The notes under the pieces: model-generated
Seen by the model: the letters and a program-made list of their open reading frames with translations, nothing else
Told to the model about the DNA's origin: nothing
Databases searched by the model: none
NCBI GenBank assembly: GCA_946182825.1
Contig: CAMGZH010000010.1
Coordinates: 1 to 64,000, forward strand
Origin: an uncultured Lachnospiraceae bacterium
GTDB taxonomy: Bacteria; Bacillota; Clostridia; Lachnospirales; Lachnospiraceae
Length of the DNA: 64,000 bases
Reading direction: 5' to 3'
Program-made: the position numbers and the translations under genes
Shown: positions 54,505 through 63,642 of the stretch, piece after piece
How positions within the stretch are numbered: position 1 is the stretch's first letter
How the letters are laid out: each line of letters starts with the position of its first letter

Positions 54505-54510
54505 TAGGAT

Positions 54511-55350
54511 ATGGCTTTTATTCAAATGAACATCATGTCAGAATCGCTGATGCGCACCGTTCCCGTTAACGTGATCCTTCCGGCAGACAAGCTTCCTGTT
54601 CCGGGGGAACCCCCAAGAGAGGACCGGCCTTTTAAGACCCTTTATCTGCTTCACGGCATCATCGGAAGCAGCATTGACTGGGTCAACGGCACCAGAATCC
54701 AGCGCTTTGCCGAAGACCATGATCTGGCGGTCGTTATGCCCTCCGGCAGCAATTCCTTCTATGTGGATCAACCGGAAGGACACAACTATTTCGGACGCTT
54801 CGTGGGACAGGAGCTGGTTTCTCTCACCAGAAAGATCTTCCCTCTTTCTACGAAGCGGGAAGACACCTATATCGGGGGACTTTCCATGGGAGGCTTTGGT
54901 GCCCTGCGTAACGGTCTGAAATACACCGAGACCTTCAGCCATATCGTCTGCCTCTCTGGTGCTCTTCTAGCAGAGGAAATGGCACGCCGAACCGGCGAAA
55001 AGGAAAACTTTATGGATGGTGCCGCTTATGCCCGCGCCTGCTTTGGCGATCTGGACAAGATCCTCCACAGTGACAAAAATCCAAAGTGGCTCGTAAAGCA
55101 GTTAAAAGAACAAAACAGACCCATCCCCCGAATCCTGCTTGCCTGCGGACAGGAGGATGACCTGTTGCCCTATAACGAAGACATGCGGGATTTTCTGCTC
55201 TCCGAAGGTGTCGATGTAACCTATCAGACCGGGGAAGGTGCCCATGAATGGGATTTCTGGGATCGATGGATCGAATACGCCGTTTCACACTGGCTCCCAC
55301 TGGAAGAAACGACCATGGGACTCAGCAGCGGTCATATTGGCAAAAAATGA
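54511..55350 (+). CDS. Alpha/beta hydrolase, tributyrin-esterase / esterase D type
   Basis: A 279-residue alpha/beta hydrolase. The nucleophile elbow is GGLSMGGFGA (Ser near 127), the oxyanion region FKTLYLLHGIIGSS and the catalytic-His region TGEGAHEWDFWDRWI. This matches EstA-type tributyrin or acetyl-xylan-like esterases. It removes short acyl groups from esters or sugars. There is no signal peptide, so it acts in the cytoplasm. It starts six bases after the transporter gene ends; a functional link is not clear. Confidence 0.88.
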   Translation: MAFIQMNIMSESLMRTVPVNVILPADKLPVPGEPPREDRPFKTLYLLHGIIGSSIDWVNGTRIQRFAEDHDLAVVMPSGSNSFYVDQPEGHNYFGRFVGQELVSLTRKIFPLSTKREDTYIGGLSMGGFGALRNGLKYTETFSHIVCLSGALLAEEMARRTGEKENFMDGAAYARACFGDLDKILHSDKNPKWLVKQLKEQNRPIPRILLACGQEDDLLPYNEDMRDFLLSEGVDVTYQTGEGAHEWDFWDRWIEYAVSHWLPLEETTMGLSSGHIGKK

Positions 55351-55459
55351 TTTTTTTAACCATGTTTTTTTGTGAAAAATTTTTAATTATCAGCTCGTTT
55401 TTTGTGATAGCATATTGTCATTGCCGCTTTTTTAACCAACTAGTACAAAGGAAAAGATT

Positions 55460-55879
55460 ATGCGTTACATGAAACAATTTGGAATCATCCTCGCAGTCAC
55501 CTGCGTTGGAGATTTTCTGAACTATGCACTCCCCCTTCCGATCCCCGGCAGCATCTATGGCCTGGTCATCATGCTGGTCCTTCTGATCACCGGTGTGATC
55601 AAGATCTATCAGGTCAAGGATTCCGCTGAATTTCTCATCGATATCATGCCGATGATGTTCATTCCGGCAGCGGTGGGGCTTCTGGTTGCCTGGGGCGAGC
55701 TTAAACCGGTGCTTCTTCCGGTCCTTTTCATTACCATTGCCTCCACCATCGTGGTCATGGCGGTAACAGGACGGGTCTCTCAGGCGGTTATGCGCCTGCG
55801 TAAGCGTGAGACCTCCAAGACCGATGCCATTATCAGTGCAGAATATGCGAAAAAGAGATTGGAGGATGTAGATGAATAA
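55460..55879 (+). CDS. lrgA: LrgA/CidA-family membrane protein
   Basis: A 139-residue protein with four hydrophobic segments. PIPGSIYGLVIMLVLL (about 33-48) and FFIPAAVGL-like stretches are LrgA/CidA (YohJ) signatures. Holin-like LrgA works with LrgB in murein-hydrolase control and, in several Firmicutes, in pyruvate or glycolate transport. The end overlaps lrgB by eight bases. Start after AAAGGAAAAG. Confidence 0.9.
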   Translation: MRYMKQFGIILAVTCVGDFLNYALPLPIPGSIYGLVIMLVLLITGVIKIYQVKDSAEFLIDIMPMMFIPAAVGLLVAWGELKPVLLPVLFITIASTIVVMAVTGRVSQAVMRLRKRETSKTDAIISAEYAKKRLEDVDE

Positions 55880-56564
55880 TATCGTTGCCAGTTCCGCCAC
55901 CTTTGGCGTTGTAATCAGTATTCTCGGATATTTTATCGGCCTTCAGATCAAGGCCAAGACAAAGCTTGCCATCTGCAATCCTCTCCTGATCTCCATCATC
56001 ATTGTCATGGTGGTGCTGAAGGTCACAGGCATCAAATATTCTGCCTATCGGATCAGCGGACAGTATTTAAGCTATCTTCTGACGCCGGCAACCGTCAGTC
56101 TGGCGATCCCGCTTTACCAGCAGCTTCACCGTCTGAAAAAGAACTGGGTCGGTATTTCCGTCGGTCTTGTCAGCGGTGCCCTTGCCTCCATGGCTACCGT
56201 TCTGGTCCTTAGCGTATTGTTCCGTCTGTCCCACGAGGATTACGTTACCATGCTTCCAAAATCCATTACCACAGCCATCGGTATGGGTGTATCCGAAGAA
56301 CTTGGCGGTATCGTAACCATCACCGTTGCCGTGATCATCGTTACCGGAATCCTCGGCAATGTGCTTGCTGACAGCATCTGCAAGCTGTTCCGAATCACCG
56401 ACCCGGTTGCCAAGGGACTTGCCATCGGAGCCAGCAGCCATGCCATCGGAACCGCCCGCGCCATGGAAATGGGCGAGATCGAGGGAGCCATGTCCTCTCT
56501 TGCCATTGTAGTGAGCGGACTTCTGACCGTTGTAGGTGCGTCCTTTTTCGCTATGCTGTATTAA
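55872..56564 (+). CDS. lrgB: LrgB-family membrane protein
   Basis: A 230-residue membrane protein with about seven or eight hydrophobic segments. GVSEELGGIVTITVAVIIVTG and GLAIGASSHAIGTARAMEMG are highly conserved LrgB signatures. It forms the partner of LrgA. The pair is a self-contained operon; no LytSR regulator is nearby. Confidence 0.93.
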   Translation: MNNIVASSATFGVVISILGYFIGLQIKAKTKLAICNPLLISIIIVMVVLKVTGIKYSAYRISGQYLSYLLTPATVSLAIPLYQQLHRLKKNWVGISVGLVSGALASMATVLVLSVLFRLSHEDYVTMLPKSITTAIGMGVSEELGGIVTITVAVIIVTGILGNVLADSICKLFRITDPVAKGLAIGASSHAIGTARAMEMGEIEGAMSSLAIVVSGLLTVVGASFFAMLY

Positions 56565-56654
56565 ATACAAACAATATTACAAAGACAACCACAACTTTTT
56601 TTGTACATATTTCAAGTAGATATCACTTTTTTGTTGGACTACAATATTAGAAAC

Positions 56655-56977
56655 AGATAATTCAACACACTAAAGCATAAATGCATTGATCAGAACACGT
56701 CCGAAAGGATCATCCATTTCAGAGAGCTGCCGGTTGGTGAAAGGCAGTATGGACCCCGTAGGAAATCCTCTGTGAGCAGCGCACTGAACCCCTACGGCAA
56801 TAAGTGTCGCCGGTCGTCACCGTTATCTGACATTCGTTTAAGGCAGATTGCTCGAACGAAGTAAGTGGCCGTATGTTAAGACACATACGACAAGCAAAGT
56901 GGTACCGCGAGAATAAAACAATATTCCCGTCTTTGCAGTTTCTATTGTCAAAGGAACTGCAGGGACGGGATTTTTTT
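56655..56977 (+). ncRNA. T-box leader (tRNA-sensing riboswitch)
   Basis: AGAGAGCTGCCGGTTGGTGA (distal stem I, near 56723-56745), CACCGTTATC (near 56818-56828) and the T-box itself, AAAGTGGTACCGCGAG (near 56897-56911), are all present. A terminator, CCCGTC...GACGGG followed by seven T (56926-56977), ends just at the next start codon. TACAAT (56640-56645) may be the -10. The triplet ATC before CTCTGTGAG sits about where the specifier codon is expected, which would mean isoleucine tRNA; this is not certain. Confidence 0.9.
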
Positions 56978-57487
56978 ATGAAAACACGGGAAGACTTATT
57001 AAAAAAACTGCTTTCATCTTATCGCCGATACTACAACATCACGTTGTTTGATTCACCGGAAAACACCAGACCCAGGGAGCTGGTTGCCCGTTGTGATCTT
57101 GACATGACGGAAAGCAACTACGTACTTCTCAAGAAAAATGTTCTCTGGTCTGCCGAAAGTCATGAATACTGCTATATCATTTCCTGCGATCATCTGACCT
57201 TAGATGACTACCGCAGGTATGAGTCCTTTGTATATAACGATGGTATGGAGCATATTCACCCTGCCAAAGGGCACAAATGCTCGGTCATTACTCTGCTGAT
57301 CCTGGCAGACTCTGCTGACCGGGATGCCATCCGGGCGCTTCGCCGCTGTCATCTGCACAAAAACTTCAAATTTTCCCTTTGGGGGTGGATGGATGTTAGG
57401 ACTGTTCTTTCCATCACCTCTGACCACCGGAACTTTTCCAATCTCTCCGGTCACGAGAACAAGAAGTTTTTGAATAAACTGTATTAA
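56978..57487 (+). CDS. Hypothetical protein under T-box control
   Basis: A 169-residue soluble protein I cannot assign with confidence. It is rich in charged and aromatic residues, with no TM segment, and has a cysteine in CYIISCDHLTLDDY (about 80-93) and a tryptophan-rich SLWGWMD near 134. Its start follows the T-run of the T-box terminator at once, and the only ribosome site (GGGACGGGA) lies in the terminator's 3' arm. So transcription and translation may both be controlled. It is followed 18 bases later by cstA, suggesting a linked job in transport or its regulation. Confidence 0.7.
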   Translation: MKTREDLLKKLLSSYRRYYNITLFDSPENTRPRELVARCDLDMTESNYVLLKKNVLWSAESHEYCYIISCDHLTLDDYRRYESFVYNDGMEHIHPAKGHKCSVITLLILADSADRDAIRALRRCHLHKNFKFSLWGWMDVRTVLSITSDHRNFSNLSGHENKKFLNKLY

Positions 57488-57505
57488 AACAGGAGGAAAA
57501 AGATT

Positions 57506-59245
57506 ATGAATGCAGCTTTATTGTTATTGGTAGGAGTCTTTGTACTCGCCATGGGCTATATGTTCTACGGCCGATGGCTGGCAAGAAAATGGGGTATCGA
57601 TCCAAATCGTAAAACTCCGTCTCGTGAGTTTGAAGATGACGTGGATTACGTTCCGGCCAAGACCCCTGTCCTTTTAGGACATCATTTCTCATCCATCGCA
57701 GGTGCCGGCCCTATTACCGGTCCTGTTCAGGCAGCCGTCTTCGGATGGGTCCCGGTTATGCTCTGGATCCTGATCGGTGGTATCTTCTTCGGTGGTGTCC
57801 ATGACTTTGGTGCTCTCTTTGCATCCCTTCGTCATAAGGGACAGTCCATTGGAGAGATCATCGGCGATACCATGGGTTACAAGATGAAGAAGCTGTTCTG
57901 CGTCTTCACATACCTTACCCTTCTTTTGGTTGTTGCTGCCTTTTCTTCCATGGTTGCAGGAACCTTTTCCGCAACCTACACAGAGTCCGGTGTCCTGGAT
58001 AAGGCTGCCAGCGCAACCAACGCTTCCACTGCCATGATCTCACTTTTATTCATCGCAATGGCTGTTGTCTTCGGTTTTATGATCTACCGTCGTAATGCTC
58101 CTCTTCTGGTATCCACCATCGCAGGAGTACTGGCCATCATAGCCGTTATCGCCATCGGACTTAATTTCCATCCAATCTACTTAAACGAGCAGACCTGGAT
58201 GATCATCATCGGTGTATACATTGCCATCGCATCCATCGTACCTGTATGGATCCTGCTTCAGCCCCGTGACTACTTAAGCTCTTTCCTGCTTTACTTCATG
58301 CTGGGTGTAGCAGTCCTCGGTATCTTCGCATCTCATCCAAGCATGAGCAAGATGCCGGCCTTTACAGGTTTTTATAATCAGACACAGGGTTACCTTTTCC
58401 CTGCTTTATTCGTAACCATTGCCTGCGGTGCTATTTCCGGTTTCCATTCTCTGGTTTCTTCCGGTACAACATCCAAGCAGCTGGACAATGAAAAACATGC
58501 CCTTCCCATCGCTTACGGTTCCATGCTCATTGAGTGTGTCCTGGGTCTTTGCACCATCTGTGCTGTCGGCTTCTTCTGGAACAAGTTCTCTTCCGGAGAG
58601 GTAACAAACCCAATGCAGGTCTTCTCAATGTCCATTGCCGCCATGGTCGGCACCATCCCGGGTCTGTCCGGTGCATCACACATCCTTCAGTCCCTTCTGA
58701 TCCTTGCGATCTCTGTTTTCTGCCTGACCTCCCTGGATACTTCCACACGTCTGGCACGTTACACCTTCCAGGAGTTCTGGCTGACCGACGGTGAGACCGT
58801 TGCCGATGTGACGGGTGTTAAAAAGGTTCTGACCAATCCACTCCTCGGCACCGTGATCACTGTTGTTGTAGGCGTTGGTCTTGGAATGACCGGTTACATC
58901 AATATCTGGCCTCTCTTTGGTGCATCCAACCAGCTTCTGGCTGCTGTCGGTCTTCTGGCTGTTGCAACCTGGCTCGGTAAAGTTGGTAAGGAGAACCGCA
59001 TGTTCTTCATTCCAATGACCTTTATGCTGGTGGTTACAGTAACTTCCCTGGTTCAAACCGTTATCAAGAACTACACCGCGATCACATCCGGTGCAGCTGC
59101 AGGCGATATGGGCTGGAGCATCGTAAGAACCGTTATCGCATGTCTTCTGGTTATCCTTTCCCTTGTACTTGCGGTCAACAGCGTACGTACCATGGTTTCA
59201 CAGAAAAAAGAAAAGAACAGTTCCGCTGCCGATAAAGCAGCATAA
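57506..59245 (+). CDS. cstA: CstA-family carbon starvation / peptide transporter
   Basis: A 579-residue transporter with at least 13 hydrophobic segments. GHHFSSIAGAGPITGPVQA near 56-76 and GGVHDFGALFASLRHKGQSIGE are CstA signatures, and ASNQLLAAVGLLAVATWL lies in the second half. CstA proteins take up peptides or pyruvate when carbon or nitrogen is short. T-box control implies induction when one tRNA is uncharged, in line with peptide uptake as an amino-acid source. Start after GGAGG. Confidence 0.93.
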   Translation: MNAALLLLVGVFVLAMGYMFYGRWLARKWGIDPNRKTPSREFEDDVDYVPAKTPVLLGHHFSSIAGAGPITGPVQAAVFGWVPVMLWILIGGIFFGGVHDFGALFASLRHKGQSIGEIIGDTMGYKMKKLFCVFTYLTLLLVVAAFSSMVAGTFSATYTESGVLDKAASATNASTAMISLLFIAMAVVFGFMIYRRNAPLLVSTIAGVLAIIAVIAIGLNFHPIYLNEQTWMIIIGVYIAIASIVPVWILLQPRDYLSSFLLYFMLGVAVLGIFASHPSMSKMPAFTGFYNQTQGYLFPALFVTIACGAISGFHSLVSSGTTSKQLDNEKHALPIAYGSMLIECVLGLCTICAVGFFWNKFSSGEVTNPMQVFSMSIAAMVGTIPGLSGASHILQSLLILAISVFCLTSLDTSTRLARYTFQEFWLTDGETVADVTGVKKVLTNPLLGTVITVVVGVGLGMTGYINIWPLFGASNQLLAAVGLLAVATWLGKVGKENRMFFIPMTFMLVVTVTSLVQTVIKNYTAITSGAAAGDMGWSIVRTVIACLLVILSLVLAVNSVRTMVSQKKEKNSSAADKAA

Positions 59246-59254
59246 AACATAACA

Positions 59255-59284
59255 AACCCCTAGCTGATTCAAAAGCCAGGGGTT
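59255..59284 (+). terminator. Terminator of cstA
   Basis: AACCCCTAGC and GCCAGGGGTT arms with a short loop, followed by CTTTT. Confidence 0.7.
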
Positions 59285-59353
59285 CTTTTACTTCTACGTT
59301 TTATTCCCGATGACCATCCAGCATGCCTTCTGAGCAGTCGGTGACCTGAAATC

Positions 59354-60673
59354 CTATCGCCCCTCCATCACCTGATAGATGGTCTTGATTGCATCCTGAT
59401 AACGATCCTCCAGAACCCCGATCAGAAGATTCAGCTTTCCGGCACCCTGGTTCATGGTAATAATTTCAATTCCGGCATCTGTCAGAGCGGATAAAACCTT
59501 CACATTGGCATTATTGCTTTCGGTATCCTTCTCACCCACAACAGCAATGACGGAGATTCCATTGAAAACTCCAAGATAATCCGGCTGCAACGTAGTACGG
59601 ATCTCTTCTAAAAGCTGCTCTTTCACTTCATCAAACAGTTCTGTCTGAATGATCAACGTCACCGTATCGATTCCTGTCAGGCACTGTTCGAAAGGCAGAT
59701 TATGATTCTTAAAAATATCCAGAAGAAGAGCCGAGAAACCGGCACCGTCACTTACCATGACCTTCTCCACCTGAATGACAGACATTCCGGAACGGCCGGC
59801 AACGCCCACCATCGGATATTTTTTCTTCCCCTTTGGGATCTTGCGGACGATCATGGTTCCTGCATCATCCGGCTCATTGGTATTACGAATATTAATTGGA
59901 ATATCCTGTGTAGCCGCCGGAAGAACAGCATCCGTATGAAGAACCGAAGCCCCCATATAGGAAAGGGTTCGAAGCTCCCGATAGCTTAAATATTCTACCG
60001 TTCTCGCATGAGAAACGATACGGGGATCTGCTGCCTTTAATCCGGACACATCGGTCCAGTTCTCATACAGGTCCGCCTCCGTTGCCTGAGCAACAATACT
60101 TCCGGTAATATCAGATCCGCCACGGGAAAAAGTATGGATCACGCCTGCCTCATCCGCCCCATAGAAGCCTGCCACTACGGCCGTCTTCAAGGGATGCAGT
60201 GCAGCTGCCATCGCCCGCTTTGTCATTCCTTCATCGTAATTGCCATTCTCATCAAAACACACGCACCACGCCGGATCAACAAACGTATATCCTAAATACA
60301 GCGCAAGGATCTGGGAGTTCAAATACTCTCCACGGCTTGCCATATAGTCTCGATCCGGCTTTTTCATAAGATTACGACGGATGATATCCATTTCATGATC
60401 CAGAGGGAAATCAATCCCCAGCTCTTTAATGATCTCATAGAATCGGTCGCGAACAGCCGTCAGACACTCTCCCACCGGTTTCTTTGCTACAGCGTTCTCA
60501 TAGCACTCCAGCAACAGATCCGTAACCTTGATATCCTCCGCAAAACGCTTGCCCGGTGCGGACGCAACGACAAGCCGCCTTGCCGGATTCATGGCAATAA
60601 TATTCTTTACTTTTCGAAACTGCTCGGCGCTTGCCAGAGAAGTACCACCAAATTTAACTACAATCGTATCCAT
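59354..60673 (-). CDS. lysC: Aspartate kinase
   Basis: A 439-residue aspartokinase. The catalytic half begins VVKFGGTSLASAEQF, and has FSRGGSDITGSIVA and ENWTDVSGLKAADPRI. Two ACT domains follow (about 300-439), where lysine or threonine binds in homologues. It phosphorylates aspartate, the first step to lysine, threonine, methionine and diaminopimelate, and so also feeds homoserine to MetY. Start 60673 fits MDTIVVKFGG after AAAGGA; the 29-residue longer frame is not protein-like. Confidence 0.94.
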   Translation of the reverse strand: MDTIVVKFGGTSLASAEQFRKVKNIIAMNPARRLVVASAPGKRFAEDIKVTDLLLECYENAVAKKPVGECLTAVRDRFYEIIKELGIDFPLDHEMDIIRRNLMKKPDRDYMASRGEYLNSQILALYLGYTFVDPAWCVCFDENGNYDEGMTKRAMAAALHPLKTAVVAGFYGADEAGVIHTFSRGGSDITGSIVAQATEADLYENWTDVSGLKAADPRIVSHARTVEYLSYRELRTLSYMGASVLHTDAVLPAATQDIPINIRNTNEPDDAGTMIVRKIPKGKKKYPMVGVAGRSGMSVIQVEKVMVSDGAGFSALLLDIFKNHNLPFEQCLTGIDTVTLIIQTELFDEVKEQLLEEIRTTLQPDYLGVFNGISVIAVVGEKDTESNNANVKVLSALTDAGIEIITMNQGAGKLNLLIGVLEDRYQDAIKTIYQVMEGR

Positions 60674-60764
60674 TTCTCTTATTCCTTTCAAAACGAGGCT
60701 ATTGTACCATAAAAGGCCTCGCCTCAAAAGACCGGTATTGCCCCGGGGCAGACGATCCATCTGT

Positions 60765-61235
60765 TTATCTTAGTCGAAGACTTGAATCTGCACGCTTAAA
60801 AAGTGTCTCCTCCGTAGAGACCATCTTATCCGCCAGCGTTAGCAGCCAACCTACCTTGCTCACAGGTGGGTGAAACAGGGTCAGAGGCCACATATGTGTC
60901 ATGATGGCCTTCTTCTCCGTTGCTGTCAGAGCAAAGTCCATATCGGCCTTTCTGGCGGCGATATATGGGTGATGATAGCCGTGGAGGTGATCCCCATACT
61001 CATGCCAATCATAAAGGAAGTAATCATGGAGAAGAGCGGCCCGGATCAGCGCCTTTTCATCGCAGGAAATCTTCATGGAACATTTCAGCGAAAAGGCCTT
61101 TCTTGCCACACTGAGGCAGTGATCGTAGGTCGTGATCCTTCCATGCTGGATGAAGTTTTTCATTTGGAGCAGGCGCTCGTCCTGTATCAGTTCGCCGGAC
61201 AGCCTGTAAAATCTCGTTTCCTCTTCTACTGTCAT
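60765..61235 (-). CDS. HD-domain phosphohydrolase-like protein
   Basis: A 156-residue protein with an HD-type motif: H in TYDHCLSVAR (near 38) and HD in RAALLHDYFLYDW (near 69-70), then HHPYIAARKA. Such small HD proteins hydrolyse phosphate esters of nucleotides or lipids; the substrate is unknown. The start overlaps the previous gene's stop as ATGA, so it is the third gene of a coupled three-gene operon. Confidence 0.8.
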   Translation of the reverse strand: MTVEEETRFYRLSGELIQDERLLQMKNFIQHGRITTYDHCLSVARKAFSLKCSMKISCDEKALIRAALLHDYFLYDWHEYGDHLHGYHHPYIAARKADMDFALTATEKKAIMTHMWPLTLFHPPVSKVGWLLTLADKMVSTEETLFKRADSSLRLR

Positions 61236-62113
61236 TTCTTCACCTGTATCTTTTCCTGTAGCCTGGCGTAGAACTCCCGGATGGAATCGGCATTTACACT
61301 TCCACGCTTTCCGGGGCGATATTCCCGCATCGTATGTAAATGATAACGATCCCGCCAGGACAAATTCTCTGTGAATCGGTTCAGCTTCTCGTTCATGCTC
61401 TCTCCGGCACTGCTCATCACATCCCTGGCATTGCTGCCGGCGGTGAGAAGAACATCCTTGGCACTGCTGCCGGCGCTTGTAAGTGCTCCACTGGCCGCAG
61501 AAGCAATCACCGCCGGAGCCACCTTCACCTTCTGATAACCGGCCTGAGCTTTCTCGTTAAAGGATGCCTCCGCTTTCTCCAGCTGGCTTACGATCTTCGT
61601 AAGGGATGCAACGGTAAGTGCCATATCGATTCCCATGATAAACATAAATACCAGTGATACAAACTCATTCAAAAGCGGATAATTCTCCGTGGGAAGAGCA
61701 TCCACAAAGGGAATGATCCCTCTGACCACAAGGATACCTGCCAGACCAAACCCACAGGTCGCCGGCAGACATACCCGCCCGTTGATGTTCAGCGGAATAC
61801 GACTGTAATCCCACCAGACGGCATGAAAAAGCTTTTCCAGAACAAAGGAAGTGGAATATTCCAAAACCAAACTTCCCGCCGCACAGATCAGAAAGATCTG
61901 CCAGATCGGATGCTCACCATTGACCCCTGTTGGAATAAAATGAAAAACGATCATGGTAAGAACCACACCGCTTCCGTAGATCGGGCAGACCGGTCCGAAC
62001 AAAAACCCACGGTTCTCCCATTCTCCACCCTTAAACGTGCAGAAGGTACATTCATAGAGCCAGCCTACCACAGAAAATACAATAAAATAATTAAACAGTC
62101 TTGCTATAATCAT
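61232..62113 (-). CDS. Putative ABC-transporter-type permease (CmpB-like membrane protein)
   Basis: A 293-residue membrane protein. About five hydrophobic segments lie in the first 180 residues, with VVGWLYECTF and NRGFLFGPVCPIYGSG, a pattern of a widespread Firmicutes family annotated as a putative ABC permease (from memory, CmpB). An Ala/Ser-rich stretch (about 195-240) and a basic cytoplasmic tail follow. Function is unknown. Both ends overlap their neighbours as ATGA. Confidence 0.8.
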   Translation of the reverse strand: MIIARLFNYFIVFSVVGWLYECTFCTFKGGEWENRGFLFGPVCPIYGSGVVLTMIVFHFIPTGVNGEHPIWQIFLICAAGSLVLEYSTSFVLEKLFHAVWWDYSRIPLNINGRVCLPATCGFGLAGILVVRGIIPFVDALPTENYPLLNEFVSLVFMFIMGIDMALTVASLTKIVSQLEKAEASFNEKAQAGYQKVKVAPAVIASAASGALTSAGSSAKDVLLTAGSNARDVMSSAGESMNEKLNRFTENLSWRDRYHLHTMREYRPGKRGSVNADSIREFYARLQEKIQVKK

Positions 62114-62709
62114 ATCTTGGACTTCTCTGCATTCATAATTATGTTGTCGATCATACGATGCTTACCATCAATGGACTCAAAGATACGAATCTCACAATTG
62201 GTAGGTCTTGGTCTCCACATAAGACCGTTGCGCTTGTTGGCCAGATAACCGGAAAGAGGACGCATGATACCTCCGTGGCAGGCAACCAGAACGTTCTCAT
62301 AATCCTTCTGCTCCAGTTCCTTCAGGAAATCAGAGGTTCTTGCCACCATTTCCTGAATGGTCTCAACCGTCTTAGGTGCCGGAAAGATCTCCGGAAAAGC
62401 CCAGTAAAGGCTCATCTTAAGTCCCATTTTGTCGTATGGACAAAGCTCGTAATCTCCGAAATCAACCTCTTTGATCCTCTCGTCCACGATCAACTGATCT
62501 TCTGTCACATTACCTACGATACAGGCTGTTGCCCTTGCGCGCTGCAACGGGCTTGAATATACAGCATCAAAGGTAATATCCCCGATACGTTTTCTCGTCT
62601 CCTTCGCCTGCTTCAGACCAACCTCATTCAACGGCTCGTCATAACATCCCTGCATCAGGTGCTGCGCATTTAACTTTGTCTGTCCATGTCTGATGATCCA
62701 AATTTTCAT
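62110..62709 (-). CDS. Histidine phosphatase family protein
   Basis: A 199-residue phosphoglycerate-mutase-like phosphatase. The catalytic histidine is in WIIRHGQTKLN (His8), with further family residues in YSSPLQRARATA (Arg near 58) and VACHGGIMRPL (His near 149). It hydrolyses a phosphomonoester (such as a sugar phosphate, or alpha-ribazole phosphate in cobalamin synthesis), but the substrate is not clear. It is the first gene of the phosphatase / membrane protein / HD operon, with a good promoter at 62758-62786. Confidence 0.9.
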   Translation of the reverse strand: MKIWIIRHGQTKLNAQHLMQGCYDEPLNEVGLKQAKETRKRIGDITFDAVYSSPLQRARATACIVGNVTEDQLIVDERIKEVDFGDYELCPYDKMGLKMSLYWAFPEIFPAPKTVETIQEMVARTSDFLKELEQKDYENVLVACHGGIMRPLSGYLANKRNGLMWRPRPTNCEIRIFESIDGKHRMIDNIIMNAEKSKI

Positions 62710-62757
62710 TCCATAATTCCTTCTTATTCAAGATAGTCAAGGCTTACTCATCCTGTC

Positions 62758-62786
62758 ATTCTATCACAGCAGCCCCCCTCTGTCAT
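62758..62786 (-). promoter_or_regulatory. Promoter of the phosphatase operon
   Basis: On the minus strand ATGACA (62781-62786) and TAGAAT (62758-62763) are 17 bases apart, about 50 bases before the start codon. Confidence 0.55.
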
Positions 62787-62799
62787 GAAAATTTCCCCT

Positions 62800-63555
62800 T
62801 CATACACCATGAACGTTCCATTCCACCCGTCCATGCTCCTTGCGATAACGGTTCGGCGTTACGCCTGTACGTGCCTTAAAGCTCTGAATGAAATGGCTCT
62901 GCGAAGAAAAACCGAGACGTTCCGAGATCTCCACCAGAGAATATTCGCTGTAGCGCAACAGATTCTGAGCCTGCTCGATCTTCTTCTCCCGGATGTAATC
63001 ACTTAAGGAAACGCCGATTTCCTTAATAAACAGGCGGGATAAATATCCTGTGGAAAGACCGATATAGTCAGCGATCTCATTGGTGGTGATCCGCTCCGAC
63101 ATATGACTGTAAATATAGTTTAATGTCTCCGTAATGGGCTTCGATGTCCCTGCAAATTTCTTAAGGAGACGCATCTTACCGGTAAAATCCATAACCATCG
63201 CATCATGAAGCGCCGTAACCGCCTCCACCGTGTCTGCATGATCCAGCTTCAGAATGTAAAAATCCGACAACCGGAAGGACTTCTCTTCATCCAGTCCCTG
63301 TTCAACGCAAAGCCTTGTAATAAATGCCGCGGTAACAACAAAATGATACTTCAGATTCTGTACCGGATTTCGCGAAAGCCTTCCCACACCTTCTGTCGCT
63401 GTAAAACGATTTTCTTCGCAGTTCCTCCTGACTGCCTCCATATCACCGGTAGCAACAGCGCGGTAAAAGGCGATTTCTTCATCCGGAGCACGATGCATGT
63501 TCTGGTCATCGCTCTCCTCGAACTCTTTCATGTACCAGTCATTTAATAATCCCAT
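62800..63555 (-). CDS. AraC-family transcriptional regulator
   Basis: A 251-residue regulator. The last ~100 residues form the double helix-turn-helix of AraC proteins (TTNEIADYIGLSTGYLSRLF and VEISERLGFSSQSHFIQSFK, ending with TGVTPNRYRKE). The N-terminal ~140 residues are helical and not a classic cupin. It lies beside a sugar ABC permease gene, which it may control. Start 63555 follows GAGGA; a start 15 bases upstream is possible. Confidence 0.9.
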   Translation of the reverse strand: MGLLNDWYMKEFEESDDQNMHRAPDEEIAFYRAVATGDMEAVRRNCEENRFTATEGVGRLSRNPVQNLKYHFVVTAAFITRLCVEQGLDEEKSFRLSDFYILKLDHADTVEAVTALHDAMVMDFTGKMRLLKKFAGTSKPITETLNYIYSHMSERITTNEIADYIGLSTGYLSRLFIKEIGVSLSDYIREKKIEQAQNLLRYSEYSLVEISERLGFSSQSHFIQSFKARTGVTPNRYRKEHGRVEWNVHGV

Positions 63556-63587
63556 TTTATTCATCCTCATGTTTTCATTTTAACACG

Positions 63588-63620
63588 AAAAAGATGCCAA
63601 TGGGACACCCATTGACATCT
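63588..63620 (-). terminator. Terminator of the partial sugar ABC operon
   Basis: On the minus strand AGATGTCAATGGG and CCCATTGGCATCT arms with a three-base loop, followed by TTTTTC. Confidence 0.85.
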
Positions 63621-63642
63621 CTCTTATCTTCACGATACTTTT

